Program-made: the position numbers and the translations under genes
Source of the DNA: Microbacterium sp. MF43
GTDB lineage: Bacteria; Actinomycetota; Actinomycetes; Actinomycetales; Microbacteriaceae
Reading direction: 5' to 3'
Length of the DNA stretch: 64,000 nucleotides
Assembly (NCBI RefSeq): GCF_012847295.1
Contig: NZ_JABBDY010000001.1
Coordinates: 1-64,000, forward strand
Shown here: in pieces, positions 40,448 to 48,667 of the stretch
Numbering within the stretch: the first letter of the stretch is position 1
Layout of the letters: every line of letters starts with the position of its first letter
The notes under the pieces: model-generated
Told to the model about the DNA's origin: nothing
What the model saw: the letters and a program-made list of their open reading frames with translations, nothing else
Database searches by the model: none

Positions 40448-41742
40448 GGACGTCGGATGTGGTCCGCACCGCGACGCGCAACGCGTTCCGCAGCAAGCTG
40501 CGCACCACCCTCACGGTGCTGAGCCTCTTCGTCGGTGCGTTCACCCTGACGCTGACGACAGCGCTCGGCGCGGGCGTGAACGACTACGTCGAGCGACAGG
40601 TCGCCACGCTGAGCACGGGTGACATCCTGTTGGTCAGCCCGGCCGCATCGACCGACACGCAGGAGGGTCCGAACGAGTACGACCCGGATGGCAGGCAGGA
40701 AGGATCCGCGGGCAACCCGCTCACCGGCAGTGCGCTGCTCAACCAGGACGACATCGACGCGATCGAGGCGATGGACGGAGTACGGCGAGTGGAGGCCGTC
40801 AGTCAGATCCAGGTCGACTGGGTCGCGGCATCCGAGGATCCGGACGCGAGGTTCGAGGTCGACATCAATCCGACGTCGTCGATCGGGCGGAGCGACCTCG
40901 TCGCCGGCGAGCAGCTGGACCAGGAGGCACCCGGAAAGCAGATCGTCCTCCCCGAGGATTATGTGGCAGCGCTCGGCTTCGCAGACGTGCAGGATGCCGT
41001 CGGCGAGACCGTCGTGCTCGGATACACCGACGCGGAGCGTGCCGCGGCGGAGGTCGAGGCGACGGTCGTCGGAGTCGCCCGGACGAGCCTGTTCGCCGCC
41101 GGCGCGGGGGCGAACGCGGCGCTGGTCGATGAGGTGGCCGATGCGCAGGCGGTCCCCGGCCAGCCCCGCTCGTGGCCGCTCGCCGTCGCGTATCTCGATG
41201 GCTCGGGCGAGGACGGTGCGGTGACCGACGCCGACATCACCGACGTCAAGGCGGACCTGGCGGACGCCGACCTCGCGGGGCAGACCGTCGAGGATCAGCT
41301 CGGCATCGTCCAGACGGTCATCAACGGGATCATCGGCGTGCTGAGCGCCTTTGCGATCATCGCGCTCATCGCCGCCTCCTTCGGCATCGTCAACACTCTC
41401 CTGATGAGCGTTCAGGAGCGAACCAGGGAGATCGGCCTCATGAAGGCGATGGGGATGTCGAACGGTCGCGTGTTCGGGCTGTTCAGCCTGGAGGCGGTGG
41501 TGATCGGATTCCTCGGCTCGGCCCTCGGCGCGCTGGCCGCAGTGGCCGTAGGCTCCGCTCTCGCGGGAGGTCTGTCGCAGACGGTGCTCGCTGATCTGCC
41601 AGGACTGCAGGTCCTGCTGTTCGAGCCCGCCGGGGTGGTCACCGTCATCGTGGTCATCATGGTGATCGCGTTCGTGTCCGGTGTGCTGCCGGCGCGCCGC
41701 GCCGCGCGCCAGGACCCCATCGAGTCGCTACGGTACGAGTGA
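40444..41742 (+). CDS. FtsX/MacB-like ABC transporter permease
   Basis: A 432-residue permease. It has one N-terminal membrane segment (about residues 21-42), a large extracytoplasmic MacB-PCD-like domain (about 45-280), then three C-terminal segments (near 290-315, 345-375, 390-415) with the FtsX motif LMKAMGMSNGRVFGLFSLEAVVIGFLG. The end DPIESLRYE is typical. It overlaps the ATPase gene and is followed 17 bp later by a TetR regulator. Complete for the type. Confidence 0.9.
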   Translation: MRTSDVVRTATRNAFRSKLRTTLTVLSLFVGAFTLTLTTALGAGVNDYVERQVATLSTGDILLVSPAASTDTQEGPNEYDPDGRQEGSAGNPLTGSALLNQDDIDAIEAMDGVRRVEAVSQIQVDWVAASEDPDARFEVDINPTSSIGRSDLVAGEQLDQEAPGKQIVLPEDYVAALGFADVQDAVGETVVLGYTDAERAAAEVEATVVGVARTSLFAAGAGANAALVDEVADAQAVPGQPRSWPLAVAYLDGSGEDGAVTDADITDVKADLADADLAGQTVEDQLGIVQTVINGIIGVLSAFAIIALIAASFGIVNTLLMSVQERTREIGLMKAMGMSNGRVFGLFSLEAVVIGFLGSALGALAAVAVGSALAGGLSQTVLADLPGLQVLLFEPAGVVTVIVVIMVIAFVSGVLPARRAARQDPIESLRYE

Positions 41743-41758
41743 CCCAGGAGCGCAGATC

Positions 41759-42379
41759 ATGTCCATCCCCGCACGTCCTCGTCGCAAGGACGCCGTCGCC
41801 AAGGCTGCGGCGATCGAGGCCGCCGCCGTCGACCTCGTCCTCGAGCTCGGCTACGACGCGGTGACGGTGGACATGATCTGCGCCCGGGCGGGCGTGAGCC
41901 AGCGCACCTTCTTCAACCACTTCAAGACGAAGGACAACGCGGTCATCGGCCCGGGCGCGCCCAGCATCGATGAGCGCGCCGCGCGCGCGTTCATCGTCTC
42001 GGCGAGTCCGCTCCTCGAGGAGGCGATCGGCCTGATCCGCATCGACGCGGGGGCGATGGCGGAGGACCCGCGGCTGCTGGCCCGCCGTATCCGAGCCGTG
42101 GCCACGAATCCGATCCTGATGGCCCGGCAGATGGAACGGCTGGTCGCGATCGAGCACGACCTGCGCGAGATCATCGAGCTCCGCCTCCGCACGCAGTACC
42201 CCGACGAGTCCACGGAGCAGCTCGGCGAACAGGCGGAGATCATCACGCACGTCCTCGCCGGCGTCATGCGCTACATCGGTCAGTCCTGGGCACGTCAGGT
42301 GGAAGAGGGCGGTGCCCCGACGGTCGATCCGGCGACGATCAGCGCCTCGCTCAGCGCCGCCGTTCGTAAGCTCGCCTGA
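41759..42379 (+). CDS. TetR-family regulator of the MacB-like operon
   Basis: A 206-residue TetR protein: HTH at residues about 10-58 (AVAKAAAIEAAAVDLVLELGYDAVTVDMICARAGVSQRTFFNHF), then a helical ligand domain. It is the third gene of the exporter operon, 17 bp after the permease, and the dyad at 39637-39672 is its probable operator. Its 3' end overlaps the convergent terC gene by 29 bp. ATG 41759 has GACCCAGGAG upstream. Confidence 0.88.
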   Translation: MSIPARPRRKDAVAKAAAIEAAAVDLVLELGYDAVTVDMICARAGVSQRTFFNHFKTKDNAVIGPGAPSIDERAARAFIVSASPLLEEAIGLIRIDAGAMAEDPRLLARRIRAVATNPILMARQMERLVAIEHDLREIIELRLRTQYPDESTEQLGEQAEIITHVLAGVMRYIGQSWARQVEEGGAPTVDPATISASLSAAVRKLA

Positions 42380-43382
42380 CCGCGCCGCGCCAGAGCGGCT
42401 CGGCCTGGGTGAGCTCCTCCTCCGTGGCGAGGCGGAACGCGCCGGCGGGGGCTGCCGTCACCGCGGTGCGAGGCTGCCCCCGGGTCGCGATGAGGCTGGC
42501 CACGACGGCGACCGCGATGATGCCCGCGACGACCGCGAGACTGACGGTCGTCGGGATCTTCACGACGTCGAGCAGCATCATCTTGATGCCGACCCAGACG
42601 AGCACCGCCGACAGGCCGAGCTTGAGATAGACGAAGCGGTGGACGAGGTCGGCGAGCAGGAAGTACATCGCGCGCAGGCCGAGGATCGCGAACGCGTTGG
42701 CCGTGAACACCAGGAACGGCTCCGAGGTCACGGCGAAGATCGCCGGGATGGAATCGACCGCGAAGATGATGTCAGTCACTTCGACCAGCACGAGCACGGC
42801 CAGAAGCGGGGTCGCGAGCACGGCGCCGGCGCGTCGGATGAGGAACCGCTGCCCGTGGTAGGCGTCGGTCATGGGCACGATCCGGCGGAACAGGGCGATC
42901 ACCCGCGATCGCTCGGGGTGCACGTGCTCGTTGCGGGAGATGAACATCCGCACGCCCGTGACGATGAGGAACGCCGCGAAGACGTACAGGATCCACGAGA
43001 ACTGATCGATCAGCACTGCGCCCGCCGAGATGAAGATCGCGCGGAACACCAGTGCCCCGAGCACGCCCAGGAACAGGACCCGGTGCTGGAACTCCCGGGG
43101 GACGGCGAACGACGCGAAGATGATCGCCCACACGAAGACGTTGTCGACCGCGAGCGACTTCTCGATGAGGTATCCCGAGTAGTACTGCTGCCCGTACTCG
43201 GCGCCCCAGACGTTCCACACCACCGCGCCGAATCCGATGCCGAGGGCGAGCCAGACCGCGGACCACAGCGCGGCCTCCCGCACGCCGATGACATGAGCCC
43301 GGCGGTGGGCGAACAGATCCACGGCGAGCATGATCAGAATCACGCCGAGAACTCCGAGCCAAGCCGAGAAAGGAACGTCCAT
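42351..43382 (-). CDS. terC: TerC-family membrane protein (Mn-related exporter)
   Basis: A 343-residue integral membrane protein with about nine segments. It has the TerC hallmarks: SLAVDNVFVWAIIFASFAVP (with the conserved acidic and Asn residues), RVLFLGVLGALVFRAIFI, and VEVTDIIFAVDSIPAIFAVT, with the second set of acidic residues. TerC proteins are now linked to manganese export and metalation of exported enzymes. ATG 43382 follows GGAGG 5 bases upstream. A probable yybP-ykoY (Mn) riboswitch fills the leader. The 3' end overlaps the convergent TetR gene. Longer open frame upstream is riboswitch sequence. Confidence 0.9.
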   Translation of the reverse strand: MDVPFSAWLGVLGVILIMLAVDLFAHRRAHVIGVREAALWSAVWLALGIGFGAVVWNVWGAEYGQQYYSGYLIEKSLAVDNVFVWAIIFASFAVPREFQHRVLFLGVLGALVFRAIFISAGAVLIDQFSWILYVFAAFLIVTGVRMFISRNEHVHPERSRVIALFRRIVPMTDAYHGQRFLIRRAGAVLATPLLAVLVLVEVTDIIFAVDSIPAIFAVTSEPFLVFTANAFAILGLRAMYFLLADLVHRFVYLKLGLSAVLVWVGIKMMLLDVVKIPTTVSLAVVAGIIAVAVVASLIATRGQPRTAVTAAPAGAFRLATEEELTQAEPLWRGAVRRAYERRR

Positions 43383-43387
43383 GATGC

Positions 43388-43495
43388 CTCCACGATCGAG
43401 TCGTGAAGGTCTGGTCAGCGGATGCTCCGTCGCACCGGGTTGCGGACGCGAACCGTACTGTCGGCACGAGGCGAGGACTACTCCCCTTCGGTTTC
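43388..43495 (-). promoter_or_regulatory. probable yybP-ykoY manganese riboswitch
   Basis: The leader of terC on the minus strand begins GAAGGGGAGTAG (43478-43489), contains several paired segments, and ends GACCAGACCTTCACG just before the GGAGG of terC. A GGGGAGUAG start and the ACCUUCAC end, in front of a TerC gene, are what actinobacterial yybP-ykoY elements look like. Such RNAs bind Mn(II) and switch on exporter genes. The exact fold was not computed. Confidence 0.7.
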
Positions 43496-43585
43496 CATGA
43501 CAGCACATCACGGGTGATCTGGGCTGGGAACGACCGGAGAAGGATGAAACACAGATTACGAAGTAGACACATGCTGGACATTTCG

Positions 43586-43599
43586 TAACGCGTATTACA
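43586..43599. promoter_or_regulatory. TAACGCGTATTACA element, copy 1
   Basis: It lies 47 bases before the binding-protein start at 43647 and is shared, with two mismatches, with 50042-50055 before the PLP decarboxylase. A wider dyad TTACGAA...TTCGTAA (43556-43588) overlaps it. Likely a regulator site for the peptide-use locus. Confidence 0.5.
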
Positions 43600-43646
43600 T
43601 GATGGACCTGCGCTCAGAGGCGAGCGCGTCACGAGAAAGGTCCACG

Positions 43647-44618
43647 ATGGAACACCTCACCCCTCGCCTGCGCCGAGCCGCGGTCGCAACGGCCGCTCTG
43701 GCTGCAGGCGGCCTGATCCTGGCCGGCTGCGCGGCCGCATCCGGCGACGAGACCACGTCCGCCGAGTCGGCCGACGGCGTCGTCGAGATCGTCGGCGTCG
43801 AGGTCGCCGTCGACGAGGCGGCCCGCGAGCTCCTGCCCGAAGACATCGCCGACACCGGGAGCGTCGCGGTCGCAACCGACGCCCCCTACGCACCGTTCGA
43901 GATGTTCGTCTCCGAAGGCTCCGAGGAGCTCACCGGCGTCGACGTCCTCCTCGGCCAGGCGATCGGCGTGAAGCTCGGCATCGAGTTCGAATTCGCCCAG
44001 CAGGGCTTCGACGGCATCATCCCCGCCCTCCAGGCCGGCAACTTCGACGTCACGATGTCGGCGATGACCTCGAGCGTCGAGCGGATGGACGTGCTCACGT
44101 TCGTCGACTACTCGGCGTCGGGCACCGGCATCCTGACTCGCGCGGGCAACCCCGACGAGATCGAGACCTACCTCGACCTGTGCGGCAAGAACGTCGCCGT
44201 GCAGTCCGCCACCAGCCAGGCCGAACTCGTGAACGGCGTATGGCAGGCGGAATGCGAGGCGGAGGGGCTCGACCCCATCGTGCTGTCGGAGTTCCCCTCG
44301 GATTCGGACGCACAGCTGGCGATCACCGCAGGCAAGGCCGCGGCATCCCTCCTCACCAAGCCCAGCGCGGGCTACGTCGCCAAGACCACCAACGACGGCG
44401 ACACGTTCATGGTGATCGAGGACCCGACGGCTCCCAACGGATACAACGCGACCCTCAACGGCATCGGCGTCCTGAAGGAGAACGAGGAGCTGGCGGCCGC
44501 CATCCAGGCCGCGCTGCAGTCCCTGATGGACGACGGAACGTACACCGCCATCCTGGCCGAGTTCGGCGTCGAGGGCATCGGCATCGACGAGGCGACCATC
44601 AACGGCGCCGCGAACTGA
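43647..44618 (+). CDS. polar amino-acid ABC transporter binding lipoprotein
   Basis: A 323-residue binding protein (family 3). Lipobox LILAGCAA (Cys near residue 33) marks it as a lipoprotein. The binding domain starts SVAVATDAPYAPFEMFVSEG and continues with the GVDVLLGQAIGVKLGIEFEF and FDGIIPALQAGNFDVTMSAMT pattern of polar amino-acid binders. ATG 43647 follows GAAAGG; an earlier in-frame ATG would precede a weak signal. Ligand probably an amino acid or short peptide. First gene of an operon with permease and ATPase; a hairpin separates it from the permease. Confidence 0.9.
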   Translation: MEHLTPRLRRAAVATAALAAGGLILAGCAAASGDETTSAESADGVVEIVGVEVAVDEAARELLPEDIADTGSVAVATDAPYAPFEMFVSEGSEELTGVDVLLGQAIGVKLGIEFEFAQQGFDGIIPALQAGNFDVTMSAMTSSVERMDVLTFVDYSASGTGILTRAGNPDEIETYLDLCGKNVAVQSATSQAELVNGVWQAECEAEGLDPIVLSEFPSDSDAQLAITAGKAAASLLTKPSAGYVAKTTNDGDTFMVIEDPTAPNGYNATLNGIGVLKENEELAAAIQAALQSLMDDGTYTAILAEFGVEGIGIDEATINGAAN

Positions 44619-44626
44619 GACCCGCT

Positions 44627-44658
44627 CCCGGTGAGGCCGATCCCACGGCCTCACCGGG
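44627..44658 (+). terminator. intra-operon hairpin after the binding-protein gene
   Basis: CCCGGTGAGGCCG pairs with CGGCCTCACCGGG around a short loop, between the binding protein and permease genes. There is no T-run, so it probably works as mRNA stabiliser or partial terminator, giving more binding protein than permease. Confidence 0.55.
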
Positions 44659-44711
44659 GGGCCCGATTCCCCCCACTCCCGGGCATTGGCCCGCCGACAT
44701 CGAGGAGCACC

Positions 44712-45659
44712 ATGGCCGCAACGTCGCAGCCGCTCGCCGCGAGCGCCCCGCCCGGGAGCGCCGCCCCCTCCCGCCACGAACCCATCACCACCGTCCCGCT
44801 GCGCCACCCCTGGCGGTGGGTGTCGGGCGTCATCGTCGGGCTCCTGACCGCGTCGCTCATCCTCGCCTTCGCCCAGAACCCGGCGATCGACTGGCCGACC
44901 GTCGGCGAATACCTGTTCGCGCCGCTGACGCTCCAGGGGCTCGCGACGACCATCTACCTCACCATCGCGGCCATGGTGATCGGCCTCGGCGGCGGCATCG
45001 TCGTCGCCGTCATGCGCCTGTCCCCGAACCCCGTCCTCCGCGTCGTCAGCGGACTGTTCGTGTGGGTCTTCCGCGGGACTCCCGTGCTGCTGCAGCTGAT
45101 CTTCTGGGGATTCATCGGCGCGTTCCTTCCCAAGATCGTGCTCGGCATCCCGTTCACGAGCATCGAGTTCTGGTCGATCGAGACCAGCATGCTGATCCCC
45201 GCGACCGTGGCGGCGCTGCTCGCACTCGGCCTCAACGAGATGGCCTACGCGTCCGAGATCGTGCGCGCCGGCATCCTGTCGGTCGATCACGGTCAGACCG
45301 AGGCTGCATACTCGCTCGGGATGAGCCCCGCCCGCACGATGCGTCGCATCATCCTGCCCCAGGCGATGCGGGTCATCGTGCCGCCCATGGGCAACGAGGT
45401 CATCACGATGCTCAAGACGACGGCGCTCGTCTCGGTGATCGCGGGGCGCGACCTGATGTCGAACCTCCAGATGGCTTACGCCCAGAACTTCAAGATCATC
45501 CCGCTGCTCGTCGTCGCGGCGATCTGGTACCTCGCCCTCACGAGCATCCTCGCGATCCCGCAGGCCTGGCTCGAGCGCCGCTACGGGCGCGGGGTGGCCG
45601 GCGCGCGGGAGAGCGCGGTGGGCCGGATCCTGCGCAGCTGGAAGGACGGAAAGAAGTGA
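44712..45659 (+). CDS. polar amino-acid ABC transporter permease
   Basis: A 315-residue permease of the HisMQ family: a cytoplasmic N-tail of about 35 residues, then five membrane segments. It contains [21 protein letters not shown], the hallmark [16 protein letters not shown] near residue 120, and the EAA loop [31 protein letters not shown] 44712 follows GAGGAGCACC. It probably works as a homodimer with the ATPase encoded next, since only one permease gene is present. Confidence 0.9.
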   Translation: MAATSQPLAASAPPGSAAPSRHEPITTVPLRHPWRWVSGVIVGLLTASLILAFAQNPAIDWPTVGEYLFAPLTLQGLATTIYLTIAAMVIGLGGGIVVAVMRLSPNPVLRVVSGLFVWVFRGTPVLLQLIFWGFIGAFLPKIVLGIPFTSIEFWSIETSMLIPATVAALLALGLNEMAYASEIVRAGILSVDHGQTEAAYSLGMSPARTMRRIILPQAMRVIVPPMGNEVITMLKTTALVSVIAGRDLMSNLQMAYAQNFKIIPLLVVAAIWYLALTSILAIPQAWLERRYGRGVAGARESAVGRILRSWKDGKK

Positions 45660-46473
45660 CCACCATGCTCCCCACAGAGCCCGTCGTCTCGACCGACTCG
45701 GCGCAGACGGCCACCGCCGCCATCATCGACGCGCAGGACGTGCACAAGCGGTTCGGCGCGCTCGAAGTCCTCAAGGGGATCACCCTTCAGGTCGAGCGCG
45801 GCCAGGTGGCGTGCCTCCTCGGTCCGTCCGGCTCGGGCAAGTCGACCTTCCTGCGCTGCATCAACCACCTCGAGAAGGTGGACGCCGGCGTGATCAGGGT
45901 CGCTGGGCGCACCGTGGGCTACGAGGAGCGGAACGGCAAACTGTACGAGCTTCCCGTGGCAGCGGTCGCACGTCAGCGCCGCGGGTCGGCATGGTCTTCC
46001 AGCGGTTCAACCTCTTCCCGCACATGACCGCGCTCGAGAACGTCATCGAGGCCCCCGTTCAGGTGCTGGGCACCGGTCGCGCCGCGGCGAAGGAGCGTGC
46101 TCTGCACCTGCTCGAGCGCGTCGGCCTCGCCGACAAGGCCGCGGCGTACCCGAGCGCGCTGTCGGGCGGGCAGCAGCAGCGGATCGCGATCGCGCGCGCC
46201 CTCGCCATGGACCCCGAGGTGATGCTGTTCGACGAGCCGACTTCCGCGCTCGACCCCGAGCTCGTCGGCGACGTCCTCGACGTCATGCGCGACCTGGCCG
46301 ACTCGGGGATGACGATGATCGTCGTCACCCACGAGATCGGCTTCGCCCGTGAGGTGGGCGACCTGGCCGTGTTCATGGACGGCGGCGTGGTCGTCGAGCA
46401 GGGCGCTCCCGCCGATGTGCTCGGCAATCCCCGCGAGGCTCGCACGCAGGCGTTCCTCGCCAAGGTGCTGTAG
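45656..46473 (+). pseudogene. polar amino-acid ABC transporter ATPase, with a frameshift
   Basis: The first part (start GTG 45656 or ATG 45665) encodes Walker [11 protein letters not shown] and continues to [10 protein letters not shown], where the frame breaks. The rest (from about 45985) continues in another frame with [20 protein letters not shown], signature [17 protein letters not shown], Walker [14 protein letters not shown] and switch VVTHE. Together they give a normal-length GlnQ-type ATPase. One extra base near 45978-45984 (in the run of C and G around CGCCGCGGG) would restore it. All neighbours are intact, so a sequencing or assembly error is as likely as a real mutation. Confidence 0.8.
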
Positions 46474-47666
46474 TGCCCCCTCTCCCGGCCGCCGTCGCGA
46501 CGCCGACGGCGGCCGCTCTCCGCGCGTGGTGCGTCCGCGCGATGCCCGGCTTCCGCCGTGACCTGCGGGAGCTCGTCTCCATCGACTCGGGTTCGGCTTC
46601 GCCGGCGGGGGTGGATGCCGCGGGCGACTGGTGCGCCGCGCGACTGCTCGACCTCGGGTTCGAGGTCGAGAGGCAGCCGACGCCCGCCGTCGGGGCTGAG
46701 CGCTTCGGGGGAGTGGTCGTCGGGCGCCTGCGGGGGTCGGGTCGCGCCCGCATCCTCCTCTTCGCTCACCTCGACACCGTCTTCGCCGACGGGACGGCTG
46801 CGGCCCGGCCCTATCGCGAAGAGGGCGGACGCGCTTACGGGCCCGGAGTCTGCGACGACAAGGGTGGCGCCCTCGCGGGGCTCTACGCCGCGCAGTGCCT
46901 CATCGAGTCGGGATTCACGGGGTTCGCCGAACTCGTGCTCGCCTTCACCCCCGACGAAGAGGTCGGGTCGCCGGCATCCCGGCCCTTGCTCGCGACCCTG
47001 GCGACGGGCATGGACGCCGCGCTCTGCCTGGAGTGCGCGCGCGAGAACGGCGACCTCGTCTCGGCGCGCAAGGGCGTGGCCGACGTCCGCGTCGAGGTGC
47101 GAGGACGCGCCGCTCACGCCGGGGTGGAGCCCCATCGCGGACGCAACGCCGCCGTCGAGGCGGCGCGGCTGCTGCTCGACGTCCACGGGCTCAACGGCGC
47201 TCGTCGCGGTTTGACGGTCAACATCGGCGTCGTCCAGGCGGGGGAGCGGGCGAACGTCGTCGCCGCCGCCGCGAGTCTTCACGGCGAGGTGCGCGCTGAG
47301 ACGCTGGACGATCTGGAGTGGGCGCTCACGCGCATCGAGATGCGCGCGAACGAGACCGTCGTGCCGGGTGTGACGGCCATCGCGGAGCGGGGGGACGTGT
47401 GCCCGCCGCTCGAGGGCTCGTCCACTTCCGGGCTCCTCGCTGCGGCGCACGTCGTCGCCGGCGAGCTGGGGCTGCGCATGGATGCGGCGGCCACCGGCGG
47501 CGTGTCGGATGCGAACTTCGTCGCGGCGACCGGTGTGCCCGTGCTCGACGGCCTCGGCCCGATCGGCGGGGACGATCACGCCGAGAGCGAGTGGCTCGAC
47601 CTCGGGAGCGTTCCGGATCGTGTGGCCCTCCTCGCCGGGCTGGTGATCCGCGTGGCCTCGGGGTGA
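46473..47666 (+). CDS. M20-family metallopeptidase
   Basis: A 397-residue M20 peptidase (carboxypeptidase G2-like). Metal-site motifs are FAHLDTVFADG (His99, Asp101), GPGVCDDKGGALAG (bridging Asp), FTPDEEVGS (catalytic and ligand Glu) and a His near the C-terminus (GDDHAESEWLDL). A dimerisation domain (about 185-300) with RAAHAGVEPHRGRNA separates the two catalytic halves. GTG 46473 overlaps the ATPase stop, so it belongs to the same operon. Cytoplasmic. It probably hydrolyses the dipeptide or N-acyl amino acid imported by the transporter. Confidence 0.88.
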   Translation: MPPLPAAVATPTAAALRAWCVRAMPGFRRDLRELVSIDSGSASPAGVDAAGDWCAARLLDLGFEVERQPTPAVGAERFGGVVVGRLRGSGRARILLFAHLDTVFADGTAAARPYREEGGRAYGPGVCDDKGGALAGLYAAQCLIESGFTGFAELVLAFTPDEEVGSPASRPLLATLATGMDAALCLECARENGDLVSARKGVADVRVEVRGRAAHAGVEPHRGRNAAVEAARLLLDVHGLNGARRGLTVNIGVVQAGERANVVAAAASLHGEVRAETLDDLEWALTRIEMRANETVVPGVTAIAERGDVCPPLEGSSTSGLLAAAHVVAGELGLRMDAAATGGVSDANFVAATGVPVLDGLGPIGGDDHAESEWLDLGSVPDRVALLAGLVIRVASG

Positions 47667-47698
47667 GCGCGCTACTGTCGACTCCGGAGGTGCCCCAC

Positions 47699-48556
47699 AT
47701 GGCGGAGGCCGGTATTGCGGAGTCGATCCGCCGCGGGATGGGCGACTGCTCGCCCGCCGAGCGGAAGGTCGCGCGCGTGCTGCTCGCTGCGTACCCGTCG
47801 GCGGGATTCGAGACGGTCGCGCGGCTCGCCGAACGGGCGGGGGTGAGTGGTCCCACGGTGCTGCGATTCGTGCAGCGCCTCGGCTACCGCGGGTTCCCCG
47901 ATTTCCAGGATGCCCTCCGCCGTGACCTCGACGAGCGCTCGGCGTCGCCGCTGCGCATCTATGAGGCGCGCACGCCCGCCGGGCCGGACTCCGCGTCGCT
48001 TCGCGATCGCGCCGCCGCGATCTCGATGGCGACGCTCGAGCGGACGTTCGCCGAAGTGAGCACACACGAGCTCGACCGCTGCGTCGAACTCATCAGCGAC
48101 GCCTCCGGTTCCGTCCTCATCGCCGGCGGTCGATACAGCAGTCTGCTCGGCCGCTCCCTCGCACTGCACCTCGAGCAGCTGCGTCCCCGCGTGCGGATGA
48201 TCCCGGATGAGCCGTCGGCGCGTGCGGCGCTCGCCGAGGACCTGAGCCGACGCGACGTGGTCGTGCTGTTCGACTATCGCCGCTACGAGGAGCACACCCA
48301 GCGTCTCGCTCGCGCGGCGCGTCAGCGTCACGCGTCGGTCGTCCTCTTCACGGATATCTGGCTGTCTCCCATCTCGTCCGACGCGGACGTGGTGCTCACG
48401 AGCGCGACGACCGCACCATCGCCGTTCGACGCGATGACCCCGGTGCTCGCACTCATCGAGGCGGTCGTCGCCGGATGTCTGGAGCGCCTCGGCGACGCCG
48501 CCGTGGAGCGGATGGCCCGAGCCGACCGGTCCGCCAGCGACCTCGGACTCTACTGA
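47699..48556 (+). CDS. RpiR/MurR-family regulator
   Basis: A 285-residue regulator. The N-terminal HTH (about residues 10-70) reads SPAERKVARVLLAAYPSAGFETVARLAERAGVSGPTVLRFVQRLGY, typical of the RpiR family. A SIS domain (about 120-250) follows, with SVLIAGGRYSSLLGRSLALHLE; it usually binds a sugar phosphate but here may bind an amino-acid-like effector. ATG 47699 follows GGAGGTGCCCC. Last gene of the transporter/peptidase operon, so likely its own regulator. It may act on the TAACGCRYATTACA elements found before two units of this locus. Confidence 0.88.
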   Translation: MAEAGIAESIRRGMGDCSPAERKVARVLLAAYPSAGFETVARLAERAGVSGPTVLRFVQRLGYRGFPDFQDALRRDLDERSASPLRIYEARTPAGPDSASLRDRAAAISMATLERTFAEVSTHELDRCVELISDASGSVLIAGGRYSSLLGRSLALHLEQLRPRVRMIPDEPSARAALAEDLSRRDVVVLFDYRRYEEHTQRLARAARQRHASVVLFTDIWLSPISSDADVVLTSATTAPSPFDAMTPVLALIEAVVAGCLERLGDAAVERMARADRSASDLGLY

Positions 48557-48615
48557 CCTCCGCGCCACTGACCTCCGCGCTGCGCGGGGGCGCTGCGCTG
48601 CGGGGCGCCAGGACG

Positions 48616-48655
48616 CGAGAACGACCGGCCGCGCACGCGCGACCGGTCGTTCTCG
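48616..48655. terminator. bidirectional terminator between convergent genes
   Basis: CGAGAACGACCGG pairs with CCGGTCGTTCTCG (with a one-base offset) around about 14 bases, between the RpiR gene (plus) and the S51 peptidase gene (minus). Confidence 0.8.
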
Positions 48656-48667
48656 CTGCGCCGTGGG

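Noticed and set aside
48557-48615. repeated CTGACCTCCGCGC units as a possible short tandem repeat
   Set aside because: Only two imperfect copies are present next to a GC-rich segment; too little to call a repeat.
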